Shown here piece by piece: positions 8,801 through 14,537 of a DNA stretch of 30,014 nt. This stretch comes from Archaeoglobus_B sp964471215. GTDB lineage: Archaea; Halobacteriota; Archaeoglobi; Archaeoglobales; Archaeoglobaceae. Every line of letters begins with the position of its first letter. The stretch's first letter is position 1. The stretch is taken from contig CAYYFC010000018.1 in assembly GCA_964471215.1 (NCBI GenBank), positions 1 through 30,014 on the forward strand. Reading direction: 5' to 3'. Under the pieces are notes generated by a model that worked only from the letters and a program-made list of their open reading frames with translations, was not told the origin of the DNA and did not search any database. Position numbers and translations under genes: made by a program.

Positions 8801-9051
8801 AAGACAAGTATGTCCTCAAGCTCCTCCTTTGGTAGCAGTTCTGCCATGGCCTTTGCGAGCATGGATTTACCCGTTCCGGGTGAACCTATTAGCATTACAT
8901 GCCTCTTCTGCGTCGCCGCTTTCTTTATGGCCTCCACAGCATGATCCTGACCTATAACCTGATCTATGAGCCTTTTCGGGACTTCTATCTCAGCCGTTGT
9001 ATTAAACTTTAATCCTCCTGTCAGTTCGTCCACTTCTCTCTCATCCATCAT
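5827..9051 (-). CDS. lonB: archaeal membrane-bound Lon protease (LonB) precursor with intein
   Basis: The 1074-aa precursor splits into LonB halves (1-205 and 658-1074; 622 aa together, normal for archaeal LonB) around a 452-aa intein. Walker A is GSPGTGKS (56-63) and Walker B VLYIDEIN (681-688). Two membrane helices lie at about 123-139 and 144-159, inserted within the AAA+ domain as in other archaeal LonB. The protease domain has the Ser-Lys dyad: S962 in EGDSAS and K1005 in GGVTQK. LonB is the main membrane-associated ATP-dependent protease of archaea, removing damaged and regulatory proteins. A TATA-like CTATTTAAG near 9083 on the minus strand serves it. The gene converges tail to tail with the MBL gene, 2 nt apart. 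Splicing is needed for activity because the intein separates Walker A from Walker B. Confidence 0.96.
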   Translation of the reverse strand: MMDEREVDELTGGLKFNTTAEIEVPKRLIDQVIGQDHAVEAIKKAATQKRHVMLIGSPGTGKSMLAKAMAELLPKEELEDILVFPNPKDPNQPIIKVVPAGKGREIVESYKQEAMKKAQARNLFLFMLVFMIVGYVLMVRPQDFIWAIIAAILLLMFARYIMPREERNIPKLLVDNADKETAPFEDATGAHAGALFGDVRHDPFQCFEGNEWIIVEKDGNLRRLRLKDFVDSLLSENYNIAEKNGVRVHYRDVSNENVRILTNKGLVRLLFVSKRFEKQRIRNVINLKKDFWLTTTPDHKVYTTSGLKRTDEITENDELISKPITIIDEYDIVKTYNTKELEKFISYNRWRNSKLKVGYKKASKILGIKQSAIRWWFAGMKPKSVQLIEKLRSKGLIPLRSDDRRLVDIALILGALFGDGCIDRNLNTLSFTSSEKKIVERFAETIKHVFGDIPYEIKENTDAIGRSYLFRTWDRSVIRFLVALGAPVGKKTKLKFRFPEWILIKPSTFLAFVDGLFSSDGCIPRWSYSRRFNGSFEIAQITDDVENKIEFFETISRFFNKFGIKSRIRIEKRNDKWMIRLRFENSLENAIRFLSLISIILSDYKRSKFLSEIEMCLGKKPRLEKPEFIVTEEDVDITYNVTTETGNLLANGLLVKNSGGLETPAHERVEAGAIHRAHKGVLYIDEINTLTIESQQKLLTAMQEKKFPITGQSERSSGAMVRTEPVPCDFILVAAGNLDALMGMHPALRSRIEGYGYEVYMNDTMPDTAENRRKLVRFVAQEVMKDGKIPHFDRYAVAEIIREARRRAGRRGHLTLRLRELGGLIRTAGDIAKSEGAEVVRLEHVLKAKRIAKTIEEQYADEYIERRRDYKLFKTEGSEVGRVNGLAVVGNAGIVLPIIAEITPAMSKEEGRVIATGRLQEIAREAVMNVSAVIKKFTGRDISDMDIHIQFVGTYEGVEGDSASISIATAVISAIEDIPVDQSVAMTGSLSVRGDVLPVGGVTQKIEAAIQAGLKKVIIPKDNLGDVLLDAEHKDKIEIIPVSRIEEVLEHALVKCDKRDRLLSKFRQEVIEYV
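7081..8436 (-). other. Lon intein with LAGLIDADG homing endonuclease
   Basis: Residues C206-N657 of the precursor. It starts with Cys (FQ/CFEGNEW) and ends ...LLANGLLVKN before Ser+1 of the host (SGGLETPAHE). Splicing block B is visible as TTTPDHKVYT, and block F as TYNVTTETGNLLANG. The endonuclease has two LAGLIDADG-type helices, LILGALFGDGCI (about 411-422) and FVDGLFSSDGCI (about 512-523), both keeping the acidic residue, so it may be active. The penultimate residue is Lys where most inteins have His. LonB inteins are established in Pyrococcus; whether this is the identical insertion point needs an alignment. The +1 Ser and first Cys are compatible with standard class 1 splicing. Confidence 0.93.
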
Positions 9052-9190
9052 TTAAAATGATAGACTGAAACTAAACTTAAATAGCTTATGTTGGATTACT
9101 TAAGTAAGTTTTCATATTAAATTAAATCATAAACCGAAACTTTTATGCTAATACGAATTTAAGATATAAATTGGTTTTAAGGTGAGTGTT
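9052..9190. promoter_or_regulatory. divergent promoter region between lonB and the radical SAM gene
   Basis: For the rightward gene, AAGATATAAATT (9161-9172) is centred about 25 nt before the ATG at 9191. For lonB, CTATTTAAG near 9083 (minus strand) is about 32 nt from its start. The region is AT-rich with no ORF. Confidence 0.5.
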
Positions 9191-10582
9191 ATGATTACAT
9201 TAATAAATCCAAATTCGAATACCGAGGCAATATCGAGGGTTGATTTCAAAACACCGCCCATAGGATTGGCTTACATAGCCTCTGTTTTGAGAAAAAATGG
9301 TTTTAAAGTTAGAATAATCGATGACGTCGTTGAAAGACTTGAATTCAACAGCTTGATTAAAAGGATTAAGGACAGCTTGATAGTGGGTATAACGACCACA
9401 ACACCCACGTTTAACACAGCCCTTAAGTATGCGAAGAAGATTAAAAGTATTTTAAAAAACGTCTTCATAGTACTTGGAGGAGTTCACGTTTCCCTTTTAC
9501 CTTATGAGGCCATAAAGTACAATTTCGTCGACGCCGTATGTGTTGGTGAGGGCGAATACACAATGCTAGAACTTGCGGAGAGAATTGAGAGAAACAAGTC
9601 ATTGGAGGGTATTAGAGGGCTTGTATACAAGGATGGTAACAGAATAATCGATAACGGTGCAAGGGGGTTCATAGAGGATCTCGATTCCCTTCCATTCCCG
9701 GCCTATGATCTGCTACCACTGGATAAGTATGCCGTTCTTGGAATGAAGCTTGAGCACTTCCCAATCATGTCCTCAAGGGGATGTCCTTTTGCATGCAGAT
9801 ACTGCTGTTCATCCCTCTTCATGGGTAGGAAGTTTAGGGCTAGGAGTGCTGAAAACGTTGTTGATGAGATAGAATGGCTTATGGATAAATTCGGGGCAAA
9901 GTACGTAGGGTTCGGAGATGATACGTTCACACTAAACAGGAAGAGGGTTGAGGAGATTTGTGAGGAGATAAGGAGTAGAGGTTTGGATGTGGAATGGGCA
10001 TGTTCATCCAGAGTCGATACGATAGACGACGGGTTATTGAAGAAGATGAGGAATGCTGGCTGTACATGCATATACTACGGTGTAGAGTCGTCAAATCCGG
10101 ATATACTAAATAATTACTACAGGAAGAGGATAAGCCTTGATCAGGTAAAGGATGCGGTTAAAAAAACAAAAGAAAACAAAATAGTGACAGTTTGCTCTTT
10201 TATGATAGGTGCTCCTATGGAAACTAGAGAGGATATAATGAATACTTTGAAATTCGCAATTAAACTCGATCCTGATTATGCTCAGTTCTCAATACTAACA
10301 CCATATCCTGGAACGGAGATATATAATGAGGCTAAGGAGAAAGGGCTTCTGCTGACCGAAAATTATGATGATTATACTTGTGGGAAGCCTGTTTTAAAGA
10401 ACTTCTATATGTCCCCAAAAGAGATTTCAAAACTTTTAAAATACTGTTATCTAAGATTTTACCTGAGGCCGAAGTTCATAATCAGGGAGATTAAAAATAA
10501 ACAGATAAAACTTCTATTTGAAATTATCAAAAAACTCCTATTTAAAGGAGGTGGTAGCAAACGGTTGCCAAAATCTTTATAA
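9191..10582 (+). CDS. B12-binding-domain radical SAM protein (COG1032 type), C-terminus altered by insertion
   Basis: About 463 aa. An N-terminal Rossmann-like cobalamin-binding domain (ITLINPN..., FIVLGGVHVSLLP, DAVCVGEGEYTMLELA) precedes a radical SAM TIM-barrel. The 4Fe-4S motif is SRGCPFACRYC (CxxxCxxC), and the barrel continues through VGFGDDTFTLNR and IYYGVESSNPDIL. Relatives methylate or join unactivated carbons, including lipid and cofactor steps. Specific function is not readable. GTG at 9182 is an alternative start; the TATA spacing favours ATG 9191. The last nine or so codons (SKRLPKSL) lie inside the inserted HTH/TnpB element, so the natural C-terminus is lost: with the element removed the frame continues as KGGGKNNPNSPGYGDE and stops near 12127. 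Confidence 0.9.
   Translation: MITLINPNSNTEAISRVDFKTPPIGLAYIASVLRKNGFKVRIIDDVVERLEFNSLIKRIKDSLIVGITTTTPTFNTALKYAKKIKSILKNVFIVLGGVHVSLLPYEAIKYNFVDAVCVGEGEYTMLELAERIERNKSLEGIRGLVYKDGNRIIDNGARGFIEDLDSLPFPAYDLLPLDKYAVLGMKLEHFPIMSSRGCPFACRYCCSSLFMGRKFRARSAENVVDEIEWLMDKFGAKYVGFGDDTFTLNRKRVEEICEEIRSRGLDVEWACSSRVDTIDDGLLKKMRNAGCTCIYYGVESSNPDILNNYYRKRISLDQVKDAVKKTKENKIVTVCSFMIGAPMETREDIMNTLKFAIKLDPDYAQFSILTPYPGTEIYNEAKEKGLLLTENYDDYTCGKPVLKNFYMSPKEISKLLKYCYLRFYLRPKFIIREIKNKQIKLLFEIIKKLLFKGGGSKRLPKSL
10548..10554 (+). repeat. left 7-bp direct repeat flanking the HTH/TnpB element
   Basis: GAGGTGG here is repeated at 12083-12089. Fusing the flanks at this repeat gives AAAGGAGGTGGCAAGAATAA, a plausible undisturbed gene junction. 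Confidence 0.55.
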
Positions 10583-10585
10583 ATC
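10575..10585 (+). promoter_or_regulatory. TATA box of the HTH-tnpB operon
   Basis: CTTTATAAATC is centred about 29 nt before the ATG at 10609. It overlaps the stop codon of the preceding radical SAM frame. Confidence 0.5.
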
Positions 10586-10608
10586 TTAACATATCTTACC
10601 TTAATTTA

Positions 10609-10809
10609 ATGGTATTAATGCGGATGAAAGAGGCTTCAGAATACTGTGGGTTGCATCCGAACACTCTTAGAAAATACATCGACAAGGGAATAATCAAGGG
10701 AGTTAGAATTGGGAAGCACAGATACGTGGATAGCTCCGAGTTAGACAAGCTGATGGGTAGAAAAAAGAAAGTCAAGTGTCCTAAATGCGGACACGAGTTT
10801 GAGGTGTGA
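10609..10809 (+). CDS. MerR/excisionase-like HTH protein with C-terminal zinc ribbon, no recombinase domain
   Basis: This 66-aa protein has a winged-helix HTH of the MerR/excisionase type (MKEASEYCGLHPNTLRKYID, then IIKGVRIGKHRYV), as found at the N-terminus of IS607 TnpA recombinases. The fold ends at about residue 50. Instead of a serine-recombinase domain it has a basic linker (GRKKKVK) and half a zinc ribbon (CPKCGHEFEV). The stop codon overlaps the tnpB start region, so the two are coupled. It could act as the element's repressor or end-binding factor, or as a partner of TnpB. With only one CxxC pair it would bind zinc as a dimer or with outside ligands. Confidence 0.8.
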   Translation: MVLMRMKEASEYCGLHPNTLRKYIDKGIIKGVRIGKHRYVDSSELDKLMGRKKKVKCPKCGHEFEV

Positions 10810-10811
10810 GT

Positions 10812-12065
10812 ATGGTTAAGATTGCGGTTCCCGGCTGGATCTGTGAGATATCGGACGAAGATAAGAAAGAGTTAGAGAATTTAATGTTCAGGTTCGGTAG
10901 AGCTAGGAGGAGAGCTTACTCGCTTAAATGGAAAGGTGTTTGGAAAGCTGACATTGAGAGAATTTTGCAGGAGGAGACTGGATTAAACTCACGTTACGTT
11001 AAGGATGCTTACCATTCGATTAAAGATTTACCACCTCACATAACATTCGGAGGTAAGAGAAATCAAAGGTTAAGGATGAAAGGGAAAATATCAAAGGAGG
11101 AATATAGAAAAAGGAGGAATTCAATTCTAATATCGAGGGGAGAAAAGTCGAAGAAAGGTAATCTTAACATAAGATTGAACCTAAACACGATGGAATTAAG
11201 GATTAACTGCTGTAACGGAAAGTACATTTATCCCAAAGTTTACATCCCTAAGAAGTATCTTGAGAAGTATGGTAAGTATTTGGAAGGTTCTCACCCTTAT
11301 ACGGTCATAATTAAAAGGTTGGATAACGATAAAGGCTTCAAAGTCTGTTTTATAGTAGATGTTGAAACGGCTGAAAGGGAAGGTAGTAAGGTTATAGCTC
11401 TAGACATTAATGCTGGCCACACCGATTTCGCTGTTATGGATAAGAAAACGGGTAAGTTTGTAGCGGTCGGTAAGTTTCATCATCACGAAACCCAATATAC
11501 AAGAAGGGAGAGGAGGATACATTTGCTCCACAAACTGGTTGATAGAATTGGTGTTATCGCCAAGCATTTTGACGCTGATGTAGTCGTCGGTAAGTTGGAA
11601 ACGTCTAGCTTCAACGGTTCTCGAAAGGCGAGTAGGGTAATCCACAATATGCCTCAATATAGGTTCAGACAGATTTTATCGTATAAACTTCTCTTAAAAT
11701 ATGGTGTTAGGGTATTGGAGAGATCTGAAGCTTACACTTCAGTAGTAGGCAAGGTTTTAGGTAAGATGATTGGTTTGGACGTTCACAAAGCCTCAGCTAT
11801 CGCTTTCGCCCTCAAAGCTGTAGATTATTCACGTTTCAAGCTAATCCTCTCCGAAGTCCGCTCGGATGAAGCCGATGGAAGGCTGAGGGCGAGGCGTAGG
11901 AGGGGAAGCGGGCTAACCGCCCCCTGTCAGTTCCGTTCGGGGCTGGCAGGCGATGAAGCTTTGCTGAGGCTAACGGGGGATCCCTGGTACCCCGTGCTCT
12001 CCGCATTTGCGGAGAGTGTGAAACCCAACCTAACGGGTCGGATCTGGCATGTGAAGATCCGTTAG
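10812..12065 (+). CDS. tnpB: TnpB-related RuvC-like RNA-guided nuclease (variant without zinc finger)
   Basis: 417 aa from ATG 10812; GAGGTG five bases before it is a good ribosome site (a GTG at 10806 is the alternative). The RuvC acids are intact, numbering from the GTG: D200 in IALDINAGHTD, E265 in VGKLETSS, D325 in GLDVHKASAIAFAL. Canonical TnpB has a CxxC...CxxC zinc finger between the second and third motifs. Here that region reads ERSEAYTSVVGKVLGKMIG with no cysteines, matching the TnpB-related group with an AYTSVIG-type motif. Residues after about 353 are translated from hairpin DNA (RARRRRGSGLTAPCQFRS...), which is the guide-RNA/right-end region. Such proteins are RNA-guided DNA endonucleases or their relatives. 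Nothing suggests inactivation. Confidence 0.85.
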   Translation: MVKIAVPGWICEISDEDKKELENLMFRFGRARRRAYSLKWKGVWKADIERILQEETGLNSRYVKDAYHSIKDLPPHITFGGKRNQRLRMKGKISKEEYRKRRNSILISRGEKSKKGNLNIRLNLNTMELRINCCNGKYIYPKVYIPKKYLEKYGKYLEGSHPYTVIIKRLDNDKGFKVCFIVDVETAEREGSKVIALDINAGHTDFAVMDKKTGKFVAVGKFHHHETQYTRRERRIHLLHKLVDRIGVIAKHFDADVVVGKLETSSFNGSRKASRVIHNMPQYRFRQILSYKLLLKYGVRVLERSEAYTSVVGKVLGKMIGLDVHKASAIAFALKAVDYSRFKLILSEVRSDEADGRLRARRRRGSGLTAPCQFRSGLAGDEALLRLTGDPWYPVLSAFAESVKPNLTGRIWHVKIR

Positions 12066-12068
12066 GTT
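11865..12068 (+). ncRNA. candidate omega (guide) RNA overlapping the tnpB 3' end
   Basis: A GC-rich run of perfect hairpins: ACGGGG / CCCCGT (11973-11995), CTCTCCGC / GCGGAGAG (11997-12016), and a long terminal hairpin AACCTAAC...GGATCT / AGATCC GTTAGGTT (12027-12068) with a bulge on the 5' arm. They follow one another with almost no spacing and overlap the last 65 or so codons of tnpB. TnpB omega RNAs are known to overlap the tnpB 3' end and finish at the transposon right end, the guide being the flanking DNA. Here the guide would begin in the start of the second radical SAM gene. Expression is inferred. Confidence 0.6.
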
Positions 12069-12082
12069 ATGGGGGCCTGGTA

Positions 12083-12089
12083 GAGGTGG
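12083..12089 (+). repeat. right 7-bp direct repeat flanking the HTH/TnpB element
   Basis: GAGGTGG, identical to 10548-10554. It contains the GTG start codon of the following radical SAM gene. Confidence 0.55.
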
Positions 12090-13555
12090 CAAGAATAATC
12101 CTAACAGCCCCGGCTACGGAGATGAGTAATCATCACGGAAAGGAATTCTTGGGATTCGGTACGTGTTCTCCACCCACAATCGTTCCATCTTGGTTTATAA
12201 AGATGTTTTTTTATCCGAAAATAAAGAGTAAGAACGGTGTAGTTGAACAGGCACCTTATGGTTTAAGAAAGATTGAGGCCGTGCTCATCGAAGAGGGATT
12301 CGATGTCATAACCGTGCATCCTTATGATATTGAGAGATACATAGAGGATGCAAAAGTCGTCGGCATATCTGTAATGGATCCCCTTGGCTTCGGTCCTGTG
12401 AGCGTTACGTTCACATCCCTTCTGGGAGGGGAGGCTTCAACGAGAATAGAATTCATAAACCTTATGAAGAAGCTCATACCTTACAAGGATAGGATAAAGA
12501 TAATAGTTGGAGGTGCGGGCGCCTGGCAGCTGGAGTGGGACGATTACTGGAAAGGATTTGTTGACTGCATAATAATCGGTGAGGGTGATGAGGTAGCGGC
12601 AGATATATTTAGAAGGGCGTTAAGGGATGAGGAACTTCCGAAGATCGTGAACACGAAACCTGTAAGTGTTGAGAAGATACCCGTAATTAAGAATCCCTCG
12701 ATTAACGGTTTAATCGAGGTTTCTAGGGGATGCGGGAGAGGATGCAAGTTCTGTTCGGAGACTTTAAAGATTAAAAGAGATATTCCAATGGAGAGGATTG
12801 TCGAGGAGGCAAGGGTATGTGTCAGGTCAAGCGATGGTATAATACTTCATGCCGAGGATGTACTGCTGTATGGTTGTAAGAATCCTAGATTTGTGCCCAA
12901 CGAGAGAGCAGTTCTGAACTTATTCAGATCGGTTAAAAGAGTTACGAATAAGGTCGGAATAAGTCACTGCTCACTTGCCGCAATAGTATCAAAACCGTCT
13001 ATAGTTGAAGGTATTAACGAGATACTCGATGTAGGAGGAGAGATAAATGCATTTGGTGTCCAGACTGGACTTGAAACAGGCAGCTCAAGGTTAATGGAGA
13101 AGTACATGTACGGAAAATGCCTGCCATATCATCCTAGTGAATGGCAGGATGTAGCGGAAGAAGCATTCGCTATAATGCATGAGAACAACTGGATTCCAGC
13201 TGCAACGCTTATAATTGGTTTACCGGACGAGAAAGAGGAAGATGTTATCAAAACGATAGAACTTGTAGAAAGACTTAGAAGTTACAGATCGATGATAGTT
13301 CCTCTGATATTCATACCGATGGAAGTATGCGCGTTAAGGAAGGAGAGGAGATTTACCAGAGAAAATCTAAAGGAGGTGCATTTCGAGCTTTTAAAGGTTT
13401 GCATGGATCACAATGTCTACTGGGTTGAGGATCTATTCAGGAACTATTTCGTAGGGTTTAAGAGTCTACCCATAAAAATAGGATACTGGATTTTTACTAG
13501 ATGGATTAAGAGAAACTGGTTAAAGAAGAGGGAGGAGGTGATGAAGTATGTTTGA
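12086..13555 (+). CDS. B12-binding-domain radical SAM protein, second of the pair
   Basis: 489 aa. The N-terminal cobalamin-domain strand is RIILTAPAT, with IIVGGAGAWQLEW and CIIIGEGDEVAADI further on. The radical SAM cluster is EVSRGCGRGCKFC (C216, C220, C223). ILHAEDVLLYG, FGVQTGLETGSSRLM and ATLIIGLPDEKEEDV belong to the barrel. The cobalamin DxHxxG motif is absent, as in many COG1032 proteins. The GTG start at 12086 lies inside the direct repeat, so the upstream control region is now transposon DNA. Its own stop overlaps the ATG of the next small gene by 8 nt, with a strong GGAGGTGA site. Possible roles include methylation or C-C bond formation on lipids or cofactors, but the sequence does not decide. 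Confidence 0.88.
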   Translation: MARIILTAPATEMSNHHGKEFLGFGTCSPPTIVPSWFIKMFFYPKIKSKNGVVEQAPYGLRKIEAVLIEEGFDVITVHPYDIERYIEDAKVVGISVMDPLGFGPVSVTFTSLLGGEASTRIEFINLMKKLIPYKDRIKIIVGGAGAWQLEWDDYWKGFVDCIIIGEGDEVAADIFRRALRDEELPKIVNTKPVSVEKIPVIKNPSINGLIEVSRGCGRGCKFCSETLKIKRDIPMERIVEEARVCVRSSDGIILHAEDVLLYGCKNPRFVPNERAVLNLFRSVKRVTNKVGISHCSLAAIVSKPSIVEGINEILDVGGEINAFGVQTGLETGSSRLMEKYMYGKCLPYHPSEWQDVAEEAFAIMHENNWIPAATLIIGLPDEKEEDVIKTIELVERLRSYRSMIVPLIFIPMEVCALRKERRFTRENLKEVHFELLKVCMDHNVYWVEDLFRNYFVGFKSLPIKIGYWIFTRWIKRNWLKKREEVMKYV

Positions 13556-13880
13556 AAGGGTTGGTGAGGGGCTTGGATACTTTCTTGCCAGACTCGTATG
13601 TAAGGAGGGAGGGTTGAGGGAACTTGAAGAAGGGTTGAAGAAGTTTTTTAAGGAAATAGAAAATTCAGCGAAGATTAGTTTTGAATTTTCAAGCGAGTTA
13701 AACGACAAACTCGTGACAAAGAGCAAGTGCCCAATTTATAGAGTATTTCAAAAGTGGTGTGAAGATGGTTGCCTGAAATTCGTCGAGGGATTTGCAAGGG
13801 CTGTAAATAAGGATATAAAGGTTAAAAGGGTAGCAAAACAGCCCGAAAGTGATTATTGCACATTTGAATTCAGTTTATAA
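13548..13880 (+). CDS. small V4R-like cysteine-containing protein coupled to the radical SAM gene
   Basis: The 110-aa protein starts 8 nt before the radical SAM stop, with GGAGGTGA ideally placed, so it is translationally coupled. The N-terminal half is helical and charged. The C-terminal half (CPIYRVFQKWCEDGCLKFVEGFARAV, then SDYCTFEFSL) resembles the end of V4R/4-vinyl-reductase or related ligand-binding domains, with a helix bearing Cys residues and a final YCxFE strand. V4R domains bind hydrophobic ligands such as tetrapyrroles or hydrocarbons. In chlorophyll-making bacteria a B12 radical SAM enzyme (BchE) and a V4R protein (BchJ) belong to the same pathway, so the pairing has a precedent. 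The family call is tentative. Confidence 0.65.
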   Translation: MFERVGEGLGYFLARLVCKEGGLRELEEGLKKFFKEIENSAKISFEFSSELNDKLVTKSKCPIYRVFQKWCEDGCLKFVEGFARAVNKDIKVKRVAKQPESDYCTFEFSL

Positions 13881-13935
13881 CTTTTGATTTATTTGATAAA
13901 AGTTTTACAGTTAACACATCATTTTGTGAATTAAC

Positions 13936-14136
13936 TTCGCTAAGGAAGCTTTGGAGTGGAGAGGAATTAGGGAGGCTTGTTTGTATTATCCAAAACTTTT
14001 TATAAAGATGATATTATCATAGAGGGTTGATCTGACCAAACCCGATGACGCAAACCGAAGTCGATGAACTCGTCGTGAGACGGATGTGAGCTTGTTCTCT
14101 TACGGGAAACTGCGCCCCTTCAGGAGAGGAGGTCAG
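13936..14136 (+). mobile_element. short non-autonomous IS200/IS605-like element (copy 2)
   Basis: The left end, after TTAAC (13931-13935), reads TTCGCTAAGGAAGCTTTGGA then GAGAGGAATTAGGG. It aligns with TGTCGCTAAGAAAGCGTTAGA and GATGAATTAGGGG at 29718. The right end has GGGAAACTGCGCCCCTTCAG then GAGAGGAGGTCAG, ending at 14136, like the GGGAACC...GGGTCAG end at 4932. At about 200 bp and without a complete ORF it cannot encode its own transposase. It is more diverged from the right-edge copy than copy 1 is, suggesting an older insertion. Confidence 0.65.
14030..14136 (+). ncRNA. candidate structured RNA within mobile copy 2
   Basis: TATAAA at 14001 is followed, 31 nt downstream, by CTGACC. Then come GATGACG, CGATGAAC and the hairpin-like CGTCGTGAGACG (about 14071-14082), and the segment runs to the right end of the element. 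The repeated GATGA motifs first suggest a C/D box RNA, but no proper CUGA D box follows them. An omega-like remnant RNA is more likely. Expression is unproven. Confidence 0.3.
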
Positions 14137-14400
14137 TGGTGGAATGTCAGACTAAAAATAAATCTTTTCCTCCTTGATTATGTTGAAAAGTCTGAAGAAT
14201 TTGCTAGCAAGATCAGAAAATTTGAAATCGATTCTAAAACTTTGAACAGGATGAATACAGCTGGTGTTGATCCCCTTATGGGCTAGGAATTGTTAAGAGA
14301 GATGTAAAGACTGAAGAAACACAAAAATCACCTATTCCAGCTGAAATAGCTATTGCAGGGTTTGTCATTGCATTGGTTGTCAGGATGATGAAAAGATAAT
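14137..14400 (+). pseudogene. decayed gene tail ending in a C-terminal membrane anchor
   Basis: Directly after mobile copy 2 the frame reads LKINLFLLDYVEKSEEFASK... to a TAG at 14284-14286. A second frame, shifted and stopped upstream by TGA near 14267, continues GIVKRDVKTEETQKSPIP then AEIAIAGFVIALVVRMMKR and stops at 14397-14399. Together these look like one protein with an extracytoplasmic stretch, a Thr/Pro-rich linker and a C-terminal membrane anchor with basic tail, broken by a frameshift near 14265-14285 and cut at its 5' end by the element. The GTG at 14086 that opens the first frame lies in transposon DNA and is probably not a real start. No family recognised. Confidence 0.5.
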
Positions 14401-14537
14401 AAAACGATAGTAATAAAAGTGTTCGCATTCTGATCCACTCGATTTACCTTTTAGCTTTTAAGCAAAGCGGAATCTTCATGCTTCTCAGACATGTCTATCG
14501 ATAAAGCACATCAAAGACATCCGATTTGAAGTCATAA
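14401..14537. other. intergenic spacer, nothing recognised
   Basis: AT-rich spacer between the decayed gene and the end of larB. No ORF of note and no strong terminator hairpin is visible. Confidence 0.4.

Larger units (their letters stand above)
10555..12082 (+). mobile_element. IS607-like element without a recombinase domain (HTH + TnpB-related)
   Basis: This segment of about 1.5 kb lies between two copies of GAGGTGG and between two radical SAM genes. It contains its own promoter (TTTATAAATC, 10575-10585), a MerR-like HTH ORF, an overlapping tnpB-type ORF, and a run of hairpins ending at about 12068. IS607-family elements carry a MerR-type HTH fused to a serine recombinase plus tnpB, and insert at GG dinucleotides. 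Here both edges carry GG, but the recombinase catalytic domain is missing. It is therefore either immobile by itself or mobilised in trans. Exact edges are uncertain by a few bases because of the repeat. Confidence 0.7.

Noticed and set aside
14031..14100. C/D box guide RNA suggested by two GATGA motifs and a CTGA
   Set aside because: CTGA lies before the first GATGA rather than after, and no D or D' box follows at a suitable distance.
14086..14286. 66-aa ORF starting with GTG inside mobile copy 2
   Set aside because: The first 17 codons are transposon right-end DNA, and the rest looks like the broken tail of another gene; it is better described as element plus pseudogene.
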